A stretch of 64,000 nucleotides of DNA from Billgrantia pellis (lineage in GTDB: Bacteria > Pseudomonadota > Gammaproteobacteria > Pseudomonadales > Halomonadaceae), in assembly GCF_008297955.1 (NCBI RefSeq), contig NZ_VTPY01000008.1, positions 1-64,000 of the forward strand, in the 5' to 3' direction. This document shows, piece by piece, positions 9,532 to 19,170 of this stretch. The position numbers were made by a program, and so were the translations under genes. Below the pieces are notes generated by a model. That model was not told the origin of the DNA, ran no database searches, and was given only the letters and a program-made list of their open reading frames with translations. Numbering within the stretch: position 1 is the stretch's first letter; the number at the start of each line of letters is the position of its first letter.

Positions 9532-10811
9532 CTTGCCCCCATCATCAGGTCGGGAAGCCAAAGCGAGATGGCCGGCACGTAGGCCACCAGTAGCAGTACC
9601 ACGAGGTTGCAGGCCAGAAACGGCAGGATGGCGCGAGCCACGGTGAGCATCTGCAGCTTGCCGATGCCCGACACCACGAACAGGCACACACCCACCGGCG
9701 GCGTGGTCAGGCCGATCATCAGGTTGAGGACCGCCATCACCGCAAAGTGCACCGGATCCATGCCGACCCCGGTGGCCACGCCGAGCAGCGCCGGGAACAG
9801 GATGATCAGCGCCGCGATGGTTTCCATGAAGGCGCCCACGAACAGCAGGATCAGGTTGATGATCAGGATCACCACGATGGGGTTGTCACTGATGGACATG
9901 ATCAGCGCGGCGATGGTCTGCGGGATCTGCTGGCTGGTGAGGATCCAGCCGAACAAGTTGGCCAGGCCTACCAACAGCAGCAGCGCCGACGAAGTCAGCA
10001 CGGTGTCGGTGAGAATCGCCGGCAGCTTGCGCCAGGTCAGCCCCTTGTAGACGTACATGCCGACTACCAGCGCGTAGAGGCTGGCGACAACCGACGCCTC
10101 GGTGGGCGTGAAGAAACCGCCGATGATGCCGTAGAGGATGATCGCGGTCATCAGCAGCGCCCAGAAGGCGGTGCGGCCTTCGCGCAGCAGCTCGCGCAGG
10201 GTGGCGCGACGCTCCTTGGGATAGCCGCGCTTCACGGCCAGCAGGTAGACGGTGATCATCATCGCCACGCCCAGCAGCAGGCCGGGCACGGCCCCGGCGA
10301 GAAACATGCGTCCCACCGAGATGCCCGCCAGCGAGCCGACGATGATCATCGGCACGCTGGGCGGAATGATCGGGCCGATGGTCGACGAGGCGGCGGTGAC
10401 GGCGGCGGCGAACGGCTTGTCGTAGCCGGAGCGCGCCATGCCGGGAATCATCACCGAGCCGATGCTGGCGGCATCGGCCACCGCGGTGCCCGAGATGCCA
10501 CCGAAGATCATCGAGCCGCCCACGTTGGCCAAACCCAGGCCGCCGCGGATATGACCCACCACGGCGTTGGAGAAACGCACGATATGCTCGGTGATGTTGC
10601 CCACGTTCATCAGGTTGCCGGCCAGCACGAAGCCGGGAATGCACAGCAGCACGAAGGTATCGATGCCCGAGTACATGCGCTGCGGCACGATGGTCAGCGA
10701 GATGTCCTCCAGCAGCAGGTAGGCGAGCGACGAGATGCCCAGCGCAAAGGCGATGGGCAAGCCCAGCACCAGCAGCACCAGAAACACGCCGAACAGCACC
10801 ATCACTTCCAT
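9528..10811 (-). CDS. TRAP transporter large permease subunit (DctM family), system 1
   Basis: About 427 residues with some 12 hydrophobic helices typical of DctM, including GGSMIFGGISGTAVADAAS and the conserved PPSVPMIIVG stretch. It forms the Na+-coupled channel of a TRAP transporter with the DctQ and DctP genes just upstream. The start at 10811 (MEVMVLFGV) is preceded by GGGAG. An alternative ATG at 10802 would give only a one-base overlap with dctQ. It most likely imports a hexuronate or aldonate (glucuronate, fructuronate, mannonate or gulonate), inferred from the flanking enzymes. Confidence 0.9.
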   Translation of the reverse strand: MEVMVLFGVFLVLLVLGLPIAFALGISSLAYLLLEDISLTIVPQRMYSGIDTFVLLCIPGFVLAGNLMNVGNITEHIVRFSNAVVGHIRGGLGLANVGGSMIFGGISGTAVADAASIGSVMIPGMARSGYDKPFAAAVTAASSTIGPIIPPSVPMIIVGSLAGISVGRMFLAGAVPGLLLGVAMMITVYLLAVKRGYPKERRATLRELLREGRTAFWALLMTAIILYGIIGGFFTPTEASVVASLYALVVGMYVYKGLTWRKLPAILTDTVLTSSALLLLVGLANLFGWILTSQQIPQTIAALIMSISDNPIVVILIINLILLFVGAFMETIAALIILFPALLGVATGVGMDPVHFAVMAVLNLMIGLTTPPVGVCLFVVSGIGKLQMLTVARAILPFLACNLVVLLLVAYVPAISLWLPDLMMGAR

Positions 10812-11416
10812 GATGCGGTCTCCCGGTCGGCGCCAGCGGGTGCTCGCAGCACTGCGGCCAGTCCTTCGACGAGACCGATCGCGCTGTAGAACAGCACCAG
10901 GGCGAACAGCAGCACGGTGGAAAAGAAGATGTAGAGCATGGGCACTCTCAGGGTGGGCGAGGTCTGCCAGGCCCCGTTCTGGGCGAACTGCCAGGCGCCG
11001 GGCAGCACCATCAAGGCGAAGCCGCCAATCAGCAGACAGATCAACGCCTGGTAGGCGGCACGGGCGCGAAGCCCCAGCAGATGATGGTAGAGTTCGACGT
11101 TGACGTGCCGGTGGCGGCGAATCGCCACCCCGGACGCCAGTGCCACCATGTAGATGAACAGGTAGCGCGACAACTCCTCGGTCCAGGCTAGGGTGAATGG
11201 CAGGAACAGCCGGCCCGCGATCTGCAGCAGTACGGTCGCGGCAATCGCGACCAACGCCAGGTTGGCGAGCAGTACGAACAGGGTGTCCACCCAGCCGATG
11301 ACCCGGCCCAGCGAGCCTTGGAGCCTGGGTACCGCGGATAAGGCGTCGAGGCTGGCCACTATCTCCTGACCGTCGGGATCGGCTTCGCCCTCGGCACGCT
11401 GTGGGGAAGTGTCCAT
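10802..11416 (-). CDS. TRAP transporter small permease subunit (DctQ family), system 1
   Basis: A 204-residue membrane protein. A roughly 40-residue hydrophilic N-terminal tail precedes four hydrophobic helices, with the DctQ-like LAWTEELSRYLFIYMVALAS written here as LAWTEELSRYL and FIYMVALAS. The tail is longer than in many DctQ proteins. It partners the large subunit, whose start it overlaps by about ten bases, and the binding protein 67 bp upstream. Confidence 0.88.
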   Translation of the reverse strand: MDTSPQRAEGEADPDGQEIVASLDALSAVPRLQGSLGRVIGWVDTLFVLLANLALVAIAATVLLQIAGRLFLPFTLAWTEELSRYLFIYMVALASGVAIRRHRHVNVELYHHLLGLRARAAYQALICLLIGGFALMVLPGAWQFAQNGAWQTSPTLRVPMLYIFFSTVLLFALVLFYSAIGLVEGLAAVLRAPAGADRETASWK

Positions 11417-11483
11417 AGGCGTTCCTCGCTGGGGCCCGGCGGACCCCGTTGGAATGGGCGGGCACGCGGCCCGCCCCGGTGTA

Positions 11484-12452
11484 TCAGAGGGCCTGGATGG
11501 CGTCGAACAGCTCGCGCTGCTCGTCGTCGAGGGCCGCTTCCACGGCCGGCCGCGCCTTCTCGGCGAAGGCCTCGGTATCGACCTCGACGAACTCCATGCC
11601 GCGCTCCTGCAGGGCCTGCTCCAGGCGCTGCTGATCCTCCTCGAACAGCTCGGCCTGGTAGGTCTGCATTTCCTGAGCCGCGTCGCGCACGACCTGCTGC
11701 AGCTCCTCGGGCATGCTCTCGAGCTGGCTGCGGCCGATCACCACGTAGATCCAGCTACGCACGTGGCCGGTGAGGTTCACGTAGTCCTGCACCTCGTTGA
11801 AGCTGGCGCTCTCGATCAGGCTGAGCGGATTCTCCTGGGCCTCGATGGTGTTCTGCTGCAGGGCGGTGAATACCTCGCTGAAGGCCATCGGCGTGGGTCG
11901 CGCGCCCAGCGCCTCCCAGGTGTCGACGAACAGCGGCACGTTGGGCACGCGCAGGCGAAGGCCATCGAGATCGTCGGGATGGCGGATCGGCCGGTTCGAA
12001 GTCAGCTCGCGCGGGCCGCGCTCGAACCAGGCCAGCGGCACCAGGTTGGCGCGCTCGGTGATCTGGGCCTCGATCTGCTCGCCAATCTCGCTATCCACGG
12101 CCTGGCGCAGATGCTCGGAATCGCGGAAGGCATAGGGCACCGCCATCATCGCCGCCTTGGGCGCCCAGTTCTGCAGGCTCTCCCCGGTGATGGTCATGTC
12201 GGCGGTGCCGAGCTGGATGCTGTTGATCACGTCCATCTCGTTGCCGAGTTGCTCGTTGGGATAGAGCTGTACCTCGATGCGCCCTTCCGAGTTCTCCTCG
12301 ACCAGTTCCTTGAAGCGCTCGGCGGCCTGGTGCCAGATGTTCTGCTCATTGGCCAAGTGGCCGAATTTCAGCGTGACGTCGACAGCCAGGGTGGCCTGGC
12401 TTGCGATCAGGGCCGTCCCGAGGACGGCGCCGGTGACGAGTCGTTTGATCAT
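11484..12452 (-). CDS. TRAP transporter substrate-binding protein (DctP family), system 1
   Basis: A 322-residue periplasmic protein. It begins MIKRLVTGAVLGTALIASQA and has a signal peptide probably cleaved after ATLA. DctP-type motifs include YPNEQLGNEMDVINSIQLG and the arginine-containing GLRLRVPNVPLFVDTW that binds the substrate carboxylate. AGGAGTT lies before the ATG, and an upstream in-frame ATG would spoil the signal peptide. Dehydratase and dehydrogenase genes on both sides point to a sugar acid as ligand. Confidence 0.92.
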   Translation of the reverse strand: MIKRLVTGAVLGTALIASQATLAVDVTLKFGHLANEQNIWHQAAERFKELVEENSEGRIEVQLYPNEQLGNEMDVINSIQLGTADMTITGESLQNWAPKAAMMAVPYAFRDSEHLRQAVDSEIGEQIEAQITERANLVPLAWFERGPRELTSNRPIRHPDDLDGLRLRVPNVPLFVDTWEALGARPTPMAFSEVFTALQQNTIEAQENPLSLIESASFNEVQDYVNLTGHVRSWIYVVIGRSQLESMPEELQQVVRDAAQEMQTYQAELFEEDQQRLEQALQERGMEFVEVDTEAFAEKARPAVEAALDDEQRELFDAIQAL

Positions 12453-12539
12453 GGCGTAACTCCTGTTTTTTGCCAAACTGGCTGTTGTTGCTGTTATGGG
12501 CATCGCGTCAACGCGATGCGGCTATCACGTCATGCTGGC

Positions 12540-13571
12540 TCAGGTAGCGATATCGGCGCTTATGTCGATAAGCACCTTGCGAGCCCTTTCGGGATGATGA
12601 TCGAGCATGTCGATGGCTCCGGGCATCTCGTCGAAGGGCAGGCGGTGACTCACCAGCGCCAGCGGATCGAGACGTCCGGAGGCCATGCGCTCGAGCACGT
12701 CCGGAAACTTGCGGTTGTTGAGCCGGGACCCCACCAGGGTCAGCTCCTTCTTGATCACCTCCAGTTGCACCAGGTCGCTGGGAGTGGGATTGAAGCCGAG
12801 CAGGCCGATGCGCCCCGCCGGCGAGGCGATGCGCAGCATCTGCGGCAACAGGGCCGGCACGCAGGCGGCATCGGCGATCAGCGGAATGCCCTCGCCGCCC
12901 GTCAGTTCGCTCGCCGCGGCCTCGACGTCCTCCTTTCCGTGCCAGGTGCGCGTGGCGCCGAATTCGCTGGCCGCGGCCAGGCGCTCCTCGATCAGGTCGA
13001 TCACGGTGATGTCCTCGATGCCCTGGGCGCGGGCCATCTGCAGGAGGGTCAGACCGATCACCCCGGCGCCATAGACCAGCAGGCGGTCGCCGCGCAGCGG
13101 CTGCATCCGCTCCAGCACGTTGGCGGCGATGGAGTAAGGCTCCACCAGCGCACCGGCTTCCAGCCCCAGACCCTCGGGCAGACGATGGACATTGCCGGCG
13201 GGCACGTTGACCCACTCCTCGAAGCCGCCGTCGCGATGCACACCGATCACCTGCAACGCGCTGCATACGTTGGGGCGACCGATACGGCACGGATAGCACT
13301 TACCGCAGTTGACCACCGGGTCGACGCACACCCTGTCGCCGAGCTCGATACCCTCGACGCCCTCGCCGAGCGCCTCGACGATGCCGGCGAACTCATGCCC
13401 GGTGATACGCGGAAAACGCACGAAGGCGTTATCGCCGTGGATGATGTGCATGTCGGAACCGCAGATCCCGGCGAAGGCCACCTTCACCAGCACCTCGCCG
13501 GCAGCGGCGCGGGGCACCTCGACATCGGCGATGGCGTAGTCCAGCGGCGCATTGACCTGAAAGGCTTTCAT
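12540..13571 (-). CDS. zinc alcohol dehydrogenase, probable L-gulonate/L-galactonate 5-dehydrogenase (RspB-like)
   Basis: A 343-residue medium-chain dehydrogenase. Catalytic zinc residues are in GICGSDMHIIHGD and RITGHEFAG. The structural zinc lobe has four cysteines (NCGKCYPCRIGRPNVC). The Rossmann motif is VYGAGVIGLTLLQ. Close relatives of this type (RspB, L-gulonate 5-dehydrogenase, LgoD) oxidise an aldonate at C5 to fructuronate or tagaturonate. It sits 13 bp downstream of the ManD/RspA-like gene, a pairing known from E. coli rspAB and from L-gulonate use in Chromohalobacter. The start is the ATG at 13571; longer frames run into the upstream gene. Confidence 0.85.
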   Translation of the reverse strand: MKAFQVNAPLDYAIADVEVPRAAAGEVLVKVAFAGICGSDMHIIHGDNAFVRFPRITGHEFAGIVEALGEGVEGIELGDRVCVDPVVNCGKCYPCRIGRPNVCSALQVIGVHRDGGFEEWVNVPAGNVHRLPEGLGLEAGALVEPYSIAANVLERMQPLRGDRLLVYGAGVIGLTLLQMARAQGIEDITVIDLIEERLAAASEFGATRTWHGKEDVEAAASELTGGEGIPLIADAACVPALLPQMLRIASPAGRIGLLGFNPTPSDLVQLEVIKKELTLVGSRLNNRKFPDVLERMASGRLDPLALVSHRLPFDEMPGAIDMLDHHPERARKVLIDISADIAT

Positions 13572-13584
13572 CGATGCATTCTCC

Positions 13585-14796
13585 TTACCAGTGCCACAGG
13601 GTGCCGTCCTCCAGACGGTTGACCGGCAGGCTGGCACGCTTGTAGGGGTGCTGCTTGGCCATGGCTTCATCGATGTCGACACCGTGCCCCGGCGCTTCGC
13701 CAACCAGGAAATGGCCATCCTCGAAACGATAGTCGTGGGGGAAGACGGCGTCGGTCTCCGGCGTATGGGGCATGTGCTCCTGGATGCCGAAGTTGGGCAC
13801 CCAGGTGTCGAAGTGAACCGCCGCACCCAAGCACACCGGCGACAGGTCCGTCGGCCCGTGGAAGCCGGTGCGCACGTGGTAGAGCCCGGCCAGGTCGGCG
13901 ATCCGCCGCATGTGGGTGATACCGCCGCCGTGGGAGAGCGGCGTACGGATATAGTCGATCCACTGGTTCTCGATCAACTCGCGATAGTCATGGATCGAGT
14001 TGAACACCTCCCCCACCGCCAGCGGCGTGGTGGTGTGCTGGCGAATCAGCCGGAAGCTCTCCTGGTTCTCGGCCGGCACGCAGTCCTCGAGCCAGAACAG
14101 GTGATAGGGCTCGACCGCCTTGCCCAGCCGTGCCGCCTCGATGGGCGTGAGTCGATGATGCACGTCATGCAGCACATGCAGCTCGTCGCCGAAGCGTTCG
14201 CGCACCGCGGCGAACAGCTTGGGCACGTGGTTGAGGTACTTCTCGGTGCTCCACACATGCTCGGCGGGAAGCTCGGCATCCGCCGGCTCGTAGCGCTCGC
14301 CCTCACGCTTGGCCACGCCGTAGATGGTGGGAATGCCGGGCACGCCGGCCTGCACCCGCACGGCGCGATAGCCGAGCTTGACGTGCTTCTCCACCTCGGC
14401 GAGGCAACCCTCGATATCGCGTCCGGTGCAATGGGCATAGGTCATCACCTGTTCGCGACTCTTGCCGCCGAGCAGTTGGTAGAGCGGCATGCCCGCCGCC
14501 TTGGCCTTGATGTCCCACAGCGCCAGGTCCACCGCCGAGACCGCCGCCATGGTCACCGGCCCCCGACGCCAGTAGGCACCGCGATAGAGATAGTGCCAGA
14601 TATCCTCGATGCGACTGGCGTCGCGCCCGATCAGGGCGGGAATCACATGCTCCTCAAGGTAGGCGACCACCGCCATCTCACGCCCGTTGAGGGTAGCGTC
14701 GCCGATGCCGTAGGTGCCCGACTCGGTGACGATCTTGAGGGTAACGAAGTTGCGCCCCGGCGAAGTGACGATCACATAGGCATCGCTGATTTTCAT
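13585..14796 (-). CDS. ManD/RspA-like mannonate dehydratase family protein (enolase superfamily)
   Basis: A 403-residue mandelate racemase/enolase superfamily protein of ManD length. It starts [22 protein letters not shown], split as [10 protein letters not shown] and [12 protein letters not shown]. Probable magnesium ligands lie in [22 protein letters not shown] and AVGEVFNS, with the later [10 protein letters not shown] and C-terminal DGTLWHW segments. ManD members dehydrate D-mannonate or, at low efficiency, D-gluconate; some RspA-like ones take L-gulonate or have no known activity. Because a bona fide UxuA is in the same locus, this enzyme may serve a different aldonate or be a low-activity member. 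The ATG at 14796 matches the family start. Confidence 0.88.
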   Translation of the reverse strand: MKISDAYVIVTSPGRNFVTLKIVTESGTYGIGDATLNGREMAVVAYLEEHVIPALIGRDASRIEDIWHYLYRGAYWRRGPVTMAAVSAVDLALWDIKAKAAGMPLYQLLGGKSREQVMTYAHCTGRDIEGCLAEVEKHVKLGYRAVRVQAGVPGIPTIYGVAKREGERYEPADAELPAEHVWSTEKYLNHVPKLFAAVRERFGDELHVLHDVHHRLTPIEAARLGKAVEPYHLFWLEDCVPAENQESFRLIRQHTTTPLAVGEVFNSIHDYRELIENQWIDYIRTPLSHGGGITHMRRIADLAGLYHVRTGFHGPTDLSPVCLGAAVHFDTWVPNFGIQEHMPHTPETDAVFPHDYRFEDGHFLVGEAPGHGVDIDEAMAKQHPYKRASLPVNRLEDGTLWHW

Positions 14797-14833
14797 GAAG
14801 GTTCCATCGCTGTGAAAGGAATTAGGGCACGGC

Positions 14834-16255
14834 TCATCTCTCGAAGAGATAGCGCTGCACGTTGTCGTAGCACACCGCCCGCACCAGCTCGCCGATGCGA
14901 TCGAGATCGTTCGGCAGCTCGCCACGCTGGATCTGCGCGCCGAGCATCTGGCAGAAGATGCGGCGGAAGTAGTCGTGGCGGGAGAACGACAGCAGGCTGC
15001 GCGAATCGGTGAGCATGCCGACGAAATGGCGCAGCAGGCCGAAGTTCATCTGGGTGACGAGCTGGCGCTCGATACCGTCGCGCTGGTCGTTGAACCACCA
15101 GGCGGCGCCGAACTGCAGCTTGCCGGGGATGCCGTCGCTGGCGAACGAGCCGACCAGGCTCGCCAGCATCTCGTTGTCGCGGGGGTTGAGGTTGTAGACC
15201 ACGGTGCGCGGCAACGCCCGGTCGCGGTCCAGGGCATCGAGAATCGCCGCCAGCGGTTCGGCGTAGGTCACATCGCCGATGGCGTCGAAGCCGCTGTTGA
15301 CGCCGATCTCGGCCAGGCCGCGTTGGCTGAGGCTGCGCAGCGCGCCGAGGTGGAGCTGCATCACCCAGCCGCGGCGGGCGTATTCGCGCCCCAGCCACAG
15401 CAGTACTGCGGTAGTGAAACCGGCGTTCTCGTCGCCGGAGAGCGTTTCGCCACGACGGCGGCGGTCGAGTCGCCGGTCGAGTTCGGCCGCGCTCGGCGGC
15501 GCAACGAACACCGGCCTTTCCAGGCTGTGGTCGGAGAGGCAGCAGCCGTGGGTGGCGAAGTGATCGAGACGCTGGTGCAGCGCCGACAACAGGTCGTCGA
15601 AGCCGGCAATGGTCACGCCGCTGGCACGTTCCAGCTTATCGAGGTAGTCGGCGAAGCCGGGCTCGCCGATCTTGAGCACGGCGTCGGCACGGAATGTCGG
15701 CAGCATGGTGGGCACCGCCCCGCTCTCGGCATGCCGCCGGTGCAGCGCGAGGTCGTCCACCGGGTCGTCGGTGGTACACACGGTGCGCACCTTGAAGCGC
15801 CCGAGAATGCCCTGGGCGCTCAGTTCCGGCGTGGCCAGCCGCTCGCGTGCGGTGGCCCATATCTCCTCGGCCGTGGCCGGCGAGAGCAGCGTGTTCTCGA
15901 TCCCTAGCGGATGACGAAGCTCCAGGTGCGTCCAGTGGTAAAGCGGGTTGCCGAGGCAGTCCGGCACCGTTTCGGCCCAGGCCTGGAAGCGCTCGCGGTC
16001 GCTCGCCTCACCGGTGATGCGCCGCTCGTCGATGCCGGCGATGCGCATCGCCCGCCACTTGTAGTGATCGCCCTTGAGCCACAGCTCGGTGAGGTTGTCG
16101 AAGCGCACGTCGCCGGCAATTTCCTCCGGGCTCAGGTGCGAGTGGTAGTCGCAGATCGGCATGGCCGCGGCATGCTCGTGGTAGAGCCGGCGAGCCGGCT
16201 CGTTCTCGAGCAGGAAATCCGATCCCATGAAGGCGATCTTGTCGGAGAAAGTCAT
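14834..16255 (-). CDS. uxaC: glucuronate isomerase
   Basis: A 473-residue UxaC (family length about 470). It shows the N-terminal [14 protein letters not shown] metal-binding segment, [17 protein letters not shown] (two motifs: [17 protein letters not shown]), [20 protein letters not shown] and [19 protein letters not shown], written as [10 protein letters not shown] and MLASLVGSF. It interconverts D-glucuronate with D-fructuronate and D-galacturonate with D-tagaturonate. The ATG at 16255 has GGAGGA at ideal spacing; an ATG four codons upstream lacks this. It is the entry enzyme of the locus: UxaC, then UxuB, then UxuA. The later KDG kinase and aldolase are not in the window. Confidence 0.96.
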   Translation of the reverse strand: MTFSDKIAFMGSDFLLENEPARRLYHEHAAAMPICDYHSHLSPEEIAGDVRFDNLTELWLKGDHYKWRAMRIAGIDERRITGEASDRERFQAWAETVPDCLGNPLYHWTHLELRHPLGIENTLLSPATAEEIWATARERLATPELSAQGILGRFKVRTVCTTDDPVDDLALHRRHAESGAVPTMLPTFRADAVLKIGEPGFADYLDKLERASGVTIAGFDDLLSALHQRLDHFATHGCCLSDHSLERPVFVAPPSAAELDRRLDRRRRGETLSGDENAGFTTAVLLWLGREYARRGWVMQLHLGALRSLSQRGLAEIGVNSGFDAIGDVTYAEPLAAILDALDRDRALPRTVVYNLNPRDNEMLASLVGSFASDGIPGKLQFGAAWWFNDQRDGIERQLVTQMNFGLLRHFVGMLTDSRSLLSFSRHDYFRRIFCQMLGAQIQRGELPNDLDRIGELVRAVCYDNVQRYLFER

Positions 16256-16286
16256 TGAATCCTCCATGATTGACGCGCCGTCGAGC

Positions 16287-17576
16287 TCAGCCCATCAGCA
16301 GGTTGGGCAGGAACAGCACGATGTCGGGGAAGAAGATGATGCCGAGCACCACCACGAATACCGCCAGGGCGAAGGGCAGCAGCTCGCGGCTGTAGTCGAA
16401 GAAGGAGCAGCGCAGGATGCCGCACACGGTGTACATCGAGATGCCCACCGGCGGGGTCATGCCGCCGAAGGTCACCAAGGTCATCATCAGCAGGCCGAAG
16501 TGCACCGGGTCGACGCCGGCGGCCTTGACCACCGGCACCAGGATCGGCGTGAGCAACATCACCACCACGGTGGCCTCGAGCAGCATGCCGAGCAACACCA
16601 GAAGCACGGCCAGTGTCAGCAGCAGCGTCGCATGGCTGGAAAACACGCCCAGCGTCAGCTCGGCGATGGTCTGCGGTACCCGCTCGAAGGAGACCACGTA
16701 GCCGATGATCCCCGAAAACATGATGATCAGCATGATCATGCCGATGTCGCGTACGCTGGCATGCATCGCCGTGAGGATCTCGCGCAGTCCCATCTCGCGA
16801 TGGATCACACAGCCCACCAGCAGCGCATAGGCCACCGCGAACGCCCCCGCCTCGGTGGGGGTGAACAGGCCGTAGCGGATGCCCACCAATAGCCACACCG
16901 GGAACAGCAGCGCCCAGATGCTGCTGCGCGCGGCCGCGAGCACTTCGCGCCCAGAAGGCAGCCCCTCTCGCACCGGCGTGTAGCCGCGGCGCCTGGCCAC
17001 GAAATAGGTGGTCACCATGAGCGCTACCATCAGCAGGAAGCCGGGCACCACGCCGGCAATGAACAGCCGTCCGATCGATACCTCGCCCAGGTAGCCGTAG
17101 AGGATCAGGCCGATGCTCGGCGGGATGGTGGCGGTGATCAGCCCGCCGATGGAGAGCACCGCACCGGAGAAGCCCGGGCTGTAGCCCTGCTGAATCATGC
17201 CCTTCCCCAGCACCCGCGATTGCATCGCGGCATCAGCCACCGCCGAGCCCGATACGCCACCCATCAGCGTGCTGAGAACGATGCTCGCCTGGGCCAGCCC
17301 GCCGCTCATCCAGCCGGCCAGCAGCGTGGAGAGACGCATCAGTCGCGGCGTGATACCGCTGGCATTCATCAAGTGGCCGATGAAGATGAACAGCGGCACC
17401 GCCAGCAGCGGGAACGATTGAGTCGCCGAAACGATGCGCTGCGCCCCGATGTTGGTAGGCAAAAACGTCTCGGGAAGGAAGAAATAGGTGAACCCGGCGA
17501 TACCGATGGCAAAGGCCACGGGCATGCCGATGGCCATCAGCACCAGCCCCAGGCCAAGTAGCAGAGCGGCCGTCAT
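16287..17576 (-). CDS. TRAP transporter large permease subunit (DctM family), system 2
   Basis: A 429-residue DctM protein with about 12 helices and the conserved GGVSGSAVADAA and TIPPSIGLILYGYL segments. It is clearly different in sequence from the DctM of system 1 in the same locus, so this is not a recent duplication. Its ATG overlaps the end of the dctQ gene by four bases. Together with the DctQ and DctP upstream it makes a second complete TRAP importer next to uxaC, most simply for a hexuronate. Confidence 0.9.
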   Translation of the reverse strand: MTAALLLGLGLVLMAIGMPVAFAIGIAGFTYFFLPETFLPTNIGAQRIVSATQSFPLLAVPLFIFIGHLMNASGITPRLMRLSTLLAGWMSGGLAQASIVLSTLMGGVSGSAVADAAMQSRVLGKGMIQQGYSPGFSGAVLSIGGLITATIPPSIGLILYGYLGEVSIGRLFIAGVVPGFLLMVALMVTTYFVARRRGYTPVREGLPSGREVLAAARSSIWALLFPVWLLVGIRYGLFTPTEAGAFAVAYALLVGCVIHREMGLREILTAMHASVRDIGMIMLIIMFSGIIGYVVSFERVPQTIAELTLGVFSSHATLLLTLAVLLVLLGMLLEATVVVMLLTPILVPVVKAAGVDPVHFGLLMMTLVTFGGMTPPVGISMYTVCGILRCSFFDYSRELLPFALAVFVVVLGIIFFPDIVLFLPNLLMG

Positions 17577-18064
17577 AGCGTCTCCTCCACCCCTTCGTCA
17601 TCCGGCATCAGGCTCGCCACGATGCCCTTGGCCACGATGCGCCGCAGGAGCGAAACGATCATCAGTGCCGCCCCCACCGGCAGCGCCAGGGTGATATAAC
17701 CATAGCTCAGCCCGGCCACGCCCATCGGGCGCTGCCAGTTGGACAGCGCCAGCGGAAAGCCGTACCACACGAGCAGGGCCAGGAAGCCCAGCATCAGCAC
17801 CAGGCACAGCCCGGTGACCAGATGCTGCAATGGCAGCGGCAGGCGTACCGACAGGGCGTCGATGCGCACCTGCCCGCCATGTCGCAAGGTGATGTCGGCG
17901 CCCAGCACGGCGGTCCAGATGAACAGCAGCTGGGCCAGTTCGGCGCCCCCGGCGAAGGGCTGGCCGATGGCGCGAGCCGTCGAACTCACCAGCAGCGTCA
18001 GTGAGGTGCCACCCAGCAGCGCAACGGCCAGCCACGCCTCGAATCGGTCGTACCAGTACCACAT
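17573..18064 (-). CDS. TRAP transporter small permease subunit (DctQ family), system 2
   Basis: A 163-residue, four-helix membrane protein of normal DctQ length, with GGAELAQLLFIWTAVLGADI (two parts: GGAELAQLLF, IWTAVLGADI), followed by the RHGGQVRIDAL segment common in the family. It lies between the binding protein and large subunit of TRAP system 2 and shares an ATGA-type junction with the latter. Confidence 0.88.
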   Translation of the reverse strand: MWYWYDRFEAWLAVALLGGTSLTLLVSSTARAIGQPFAGGAELAQLLFIWTAVLGADITLRHGGQVRIDALSVRLPLPLQHLVTGLCLVLMLGFLALLVWYGFPLALSNWQRPMGVAGLSYGYITLALPVGAALMIVSLLRRIVAKGIVASLMPDDEGVEETL

Positions 18065-18150
18065 AGGAGAAATCCTCGAACCAGGATGCAGTCAGCTCGG
18101 CCGCCTCGGCGGCCCGGCCCCTGCCGCATGCTCGGCAGGGGCCGGCCGGC

Positions 18151-19110
18151 TCACTCTCCCGCGGTCAGTTGGTCGCGGTATTGGTCGTAGCCAAGCTCCT
18201 CGTAGACGCCGGCCACGCGTTCGCGGAACCGCTCGACGTCCACCTCGGTGAAGGTCACCCCCTCCGCCTCCATGCGCTCGCGCACGGCATCCTGGGCATC
18301 GGCGGTGGCCTGGCTGGCGGCCTCACCGGCGCTTCGCAGTTCCTCGTCGAGAATGGTGCGCAATTCCTCCGGCAGCGACTGGTACCACTGTTCGGACGTG
18401 GCGAGCCCGGTCATCAGATGAATATGGCCGGTCAGGGCGATGTGGGTGATCACCTCGTGCAGGTTCTGGCCTTCGGCAGCGGTGAGCTGTGCCTCGGCGC
18501 CGTCGATCGCGCCCAGTTGCAGCGCGGAGTAGACCTCCGACCAAGGCAACGGCGTGGGCGTGGCACCCATCGATTCGATGGTGCGCAGCCAAACCGGCGA
18601 GTTGATGGTGCGCACGCGCACGCCGCTCAGGTCCTCAGGCGTCTCGACCAGCTTCTGCGTCAACATATGGCGCGAGCCTTGGAACCAGTTGTAGTTGAGC
18701 AGGCGCAGGCCGCTGCTCTCGGCTAGACGCTCGACCCACTCCCGGTAAAGCTCGGACGAGGTGATGCGCTCGTAGTCGGTGTAGTCCTCGACCAGGTAGG
18801 GCGCGCTGAGAATGCCCAGCTCCGGCTGGTATTCCGAGAGCCGCCCGGCATCGATCAACACCGCGACATTGGCGCCGCTGCGGATCTGCTCGACCACGTC
18901 CTCGTCGGAGCCGAGCTGGCTGTTGGGAAAGACGCGCACGGTGAGCTCGCCATCGGAGCGCTCCGCGATCGTCTGGCTGGCTTCCTCCATGGCCTGCACA
19001 ATGGGGTCCTGGGCGCTGAGCGCCGAGGAGAGATTCAACTGATAGGCCGCGTGGGCCAGGTTGGCGGTCGCGGACAGGGCGATGGCCGCGGCGAGTGCGG
19101 TGGTCTTCAT
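18151..19110 (-). CDS. TRAP transporter substrate-binding protein (DctP family), system 2
   Basis: A 319-residue periplasmic binding protein. It begins MKTTALAAAIALSATANLAHA, here MKTTALAAAIALS and ATANLAHA, a clear signal peptide. The DctP motifs FPNSQLGSDEDVVEQIRSG (FPNSQLGSDED, VVEQIRSG) and DLSGVRVRTINSPVW include the conserved carboxylate-binding arginine. GGAGG precedes the ATG. It is the first transport gene after gntR in the hexuronate transcript, suggesting that this system carries the inducing sugar acid. Confidence 0.92.
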   Translation of the reverse strand: MKTTALAAAIALSATANLAHAAYQLNLSSALSAQDPIVQAMEEASQTIAERSDGELTVRVFPNSQLGSDEDVVEQIRSGANVAVLIDAGRLSEYQPELGILSAPYLVEDYTDYERITSSELYREWVERLAESSGLRLLNYNWFQGSRHMLTQKLVETPEDLSGVRVRTINSPVWLRTIESMGATPTPLPWSEVYSALQLGAIDGAEAQLTAAEGQNLHEVITHIALTGHIHLMTGLATSEQWYQSLPEELRTILDEELRSAGEAASQATADAQDAVRERMEAEGVTFTEVDVERFRERVAGVYEELGYDQYRDQLTAGE

Positions 19111-19170
19111 GTGAGCCTCCTGACGTATCTTGTGGTTATTGCGTCTCATGCCTGGCGTCTTGCTACGTGA

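Noticed and set aside
11409..13622. A 737-codon open frame on the plus strand across the TRAP binding protein and dehydrogenase genes.
   Set aside because: It is antisense to two genes with full family motifs. High GC at third positions creates long antisense frames throughout this window.
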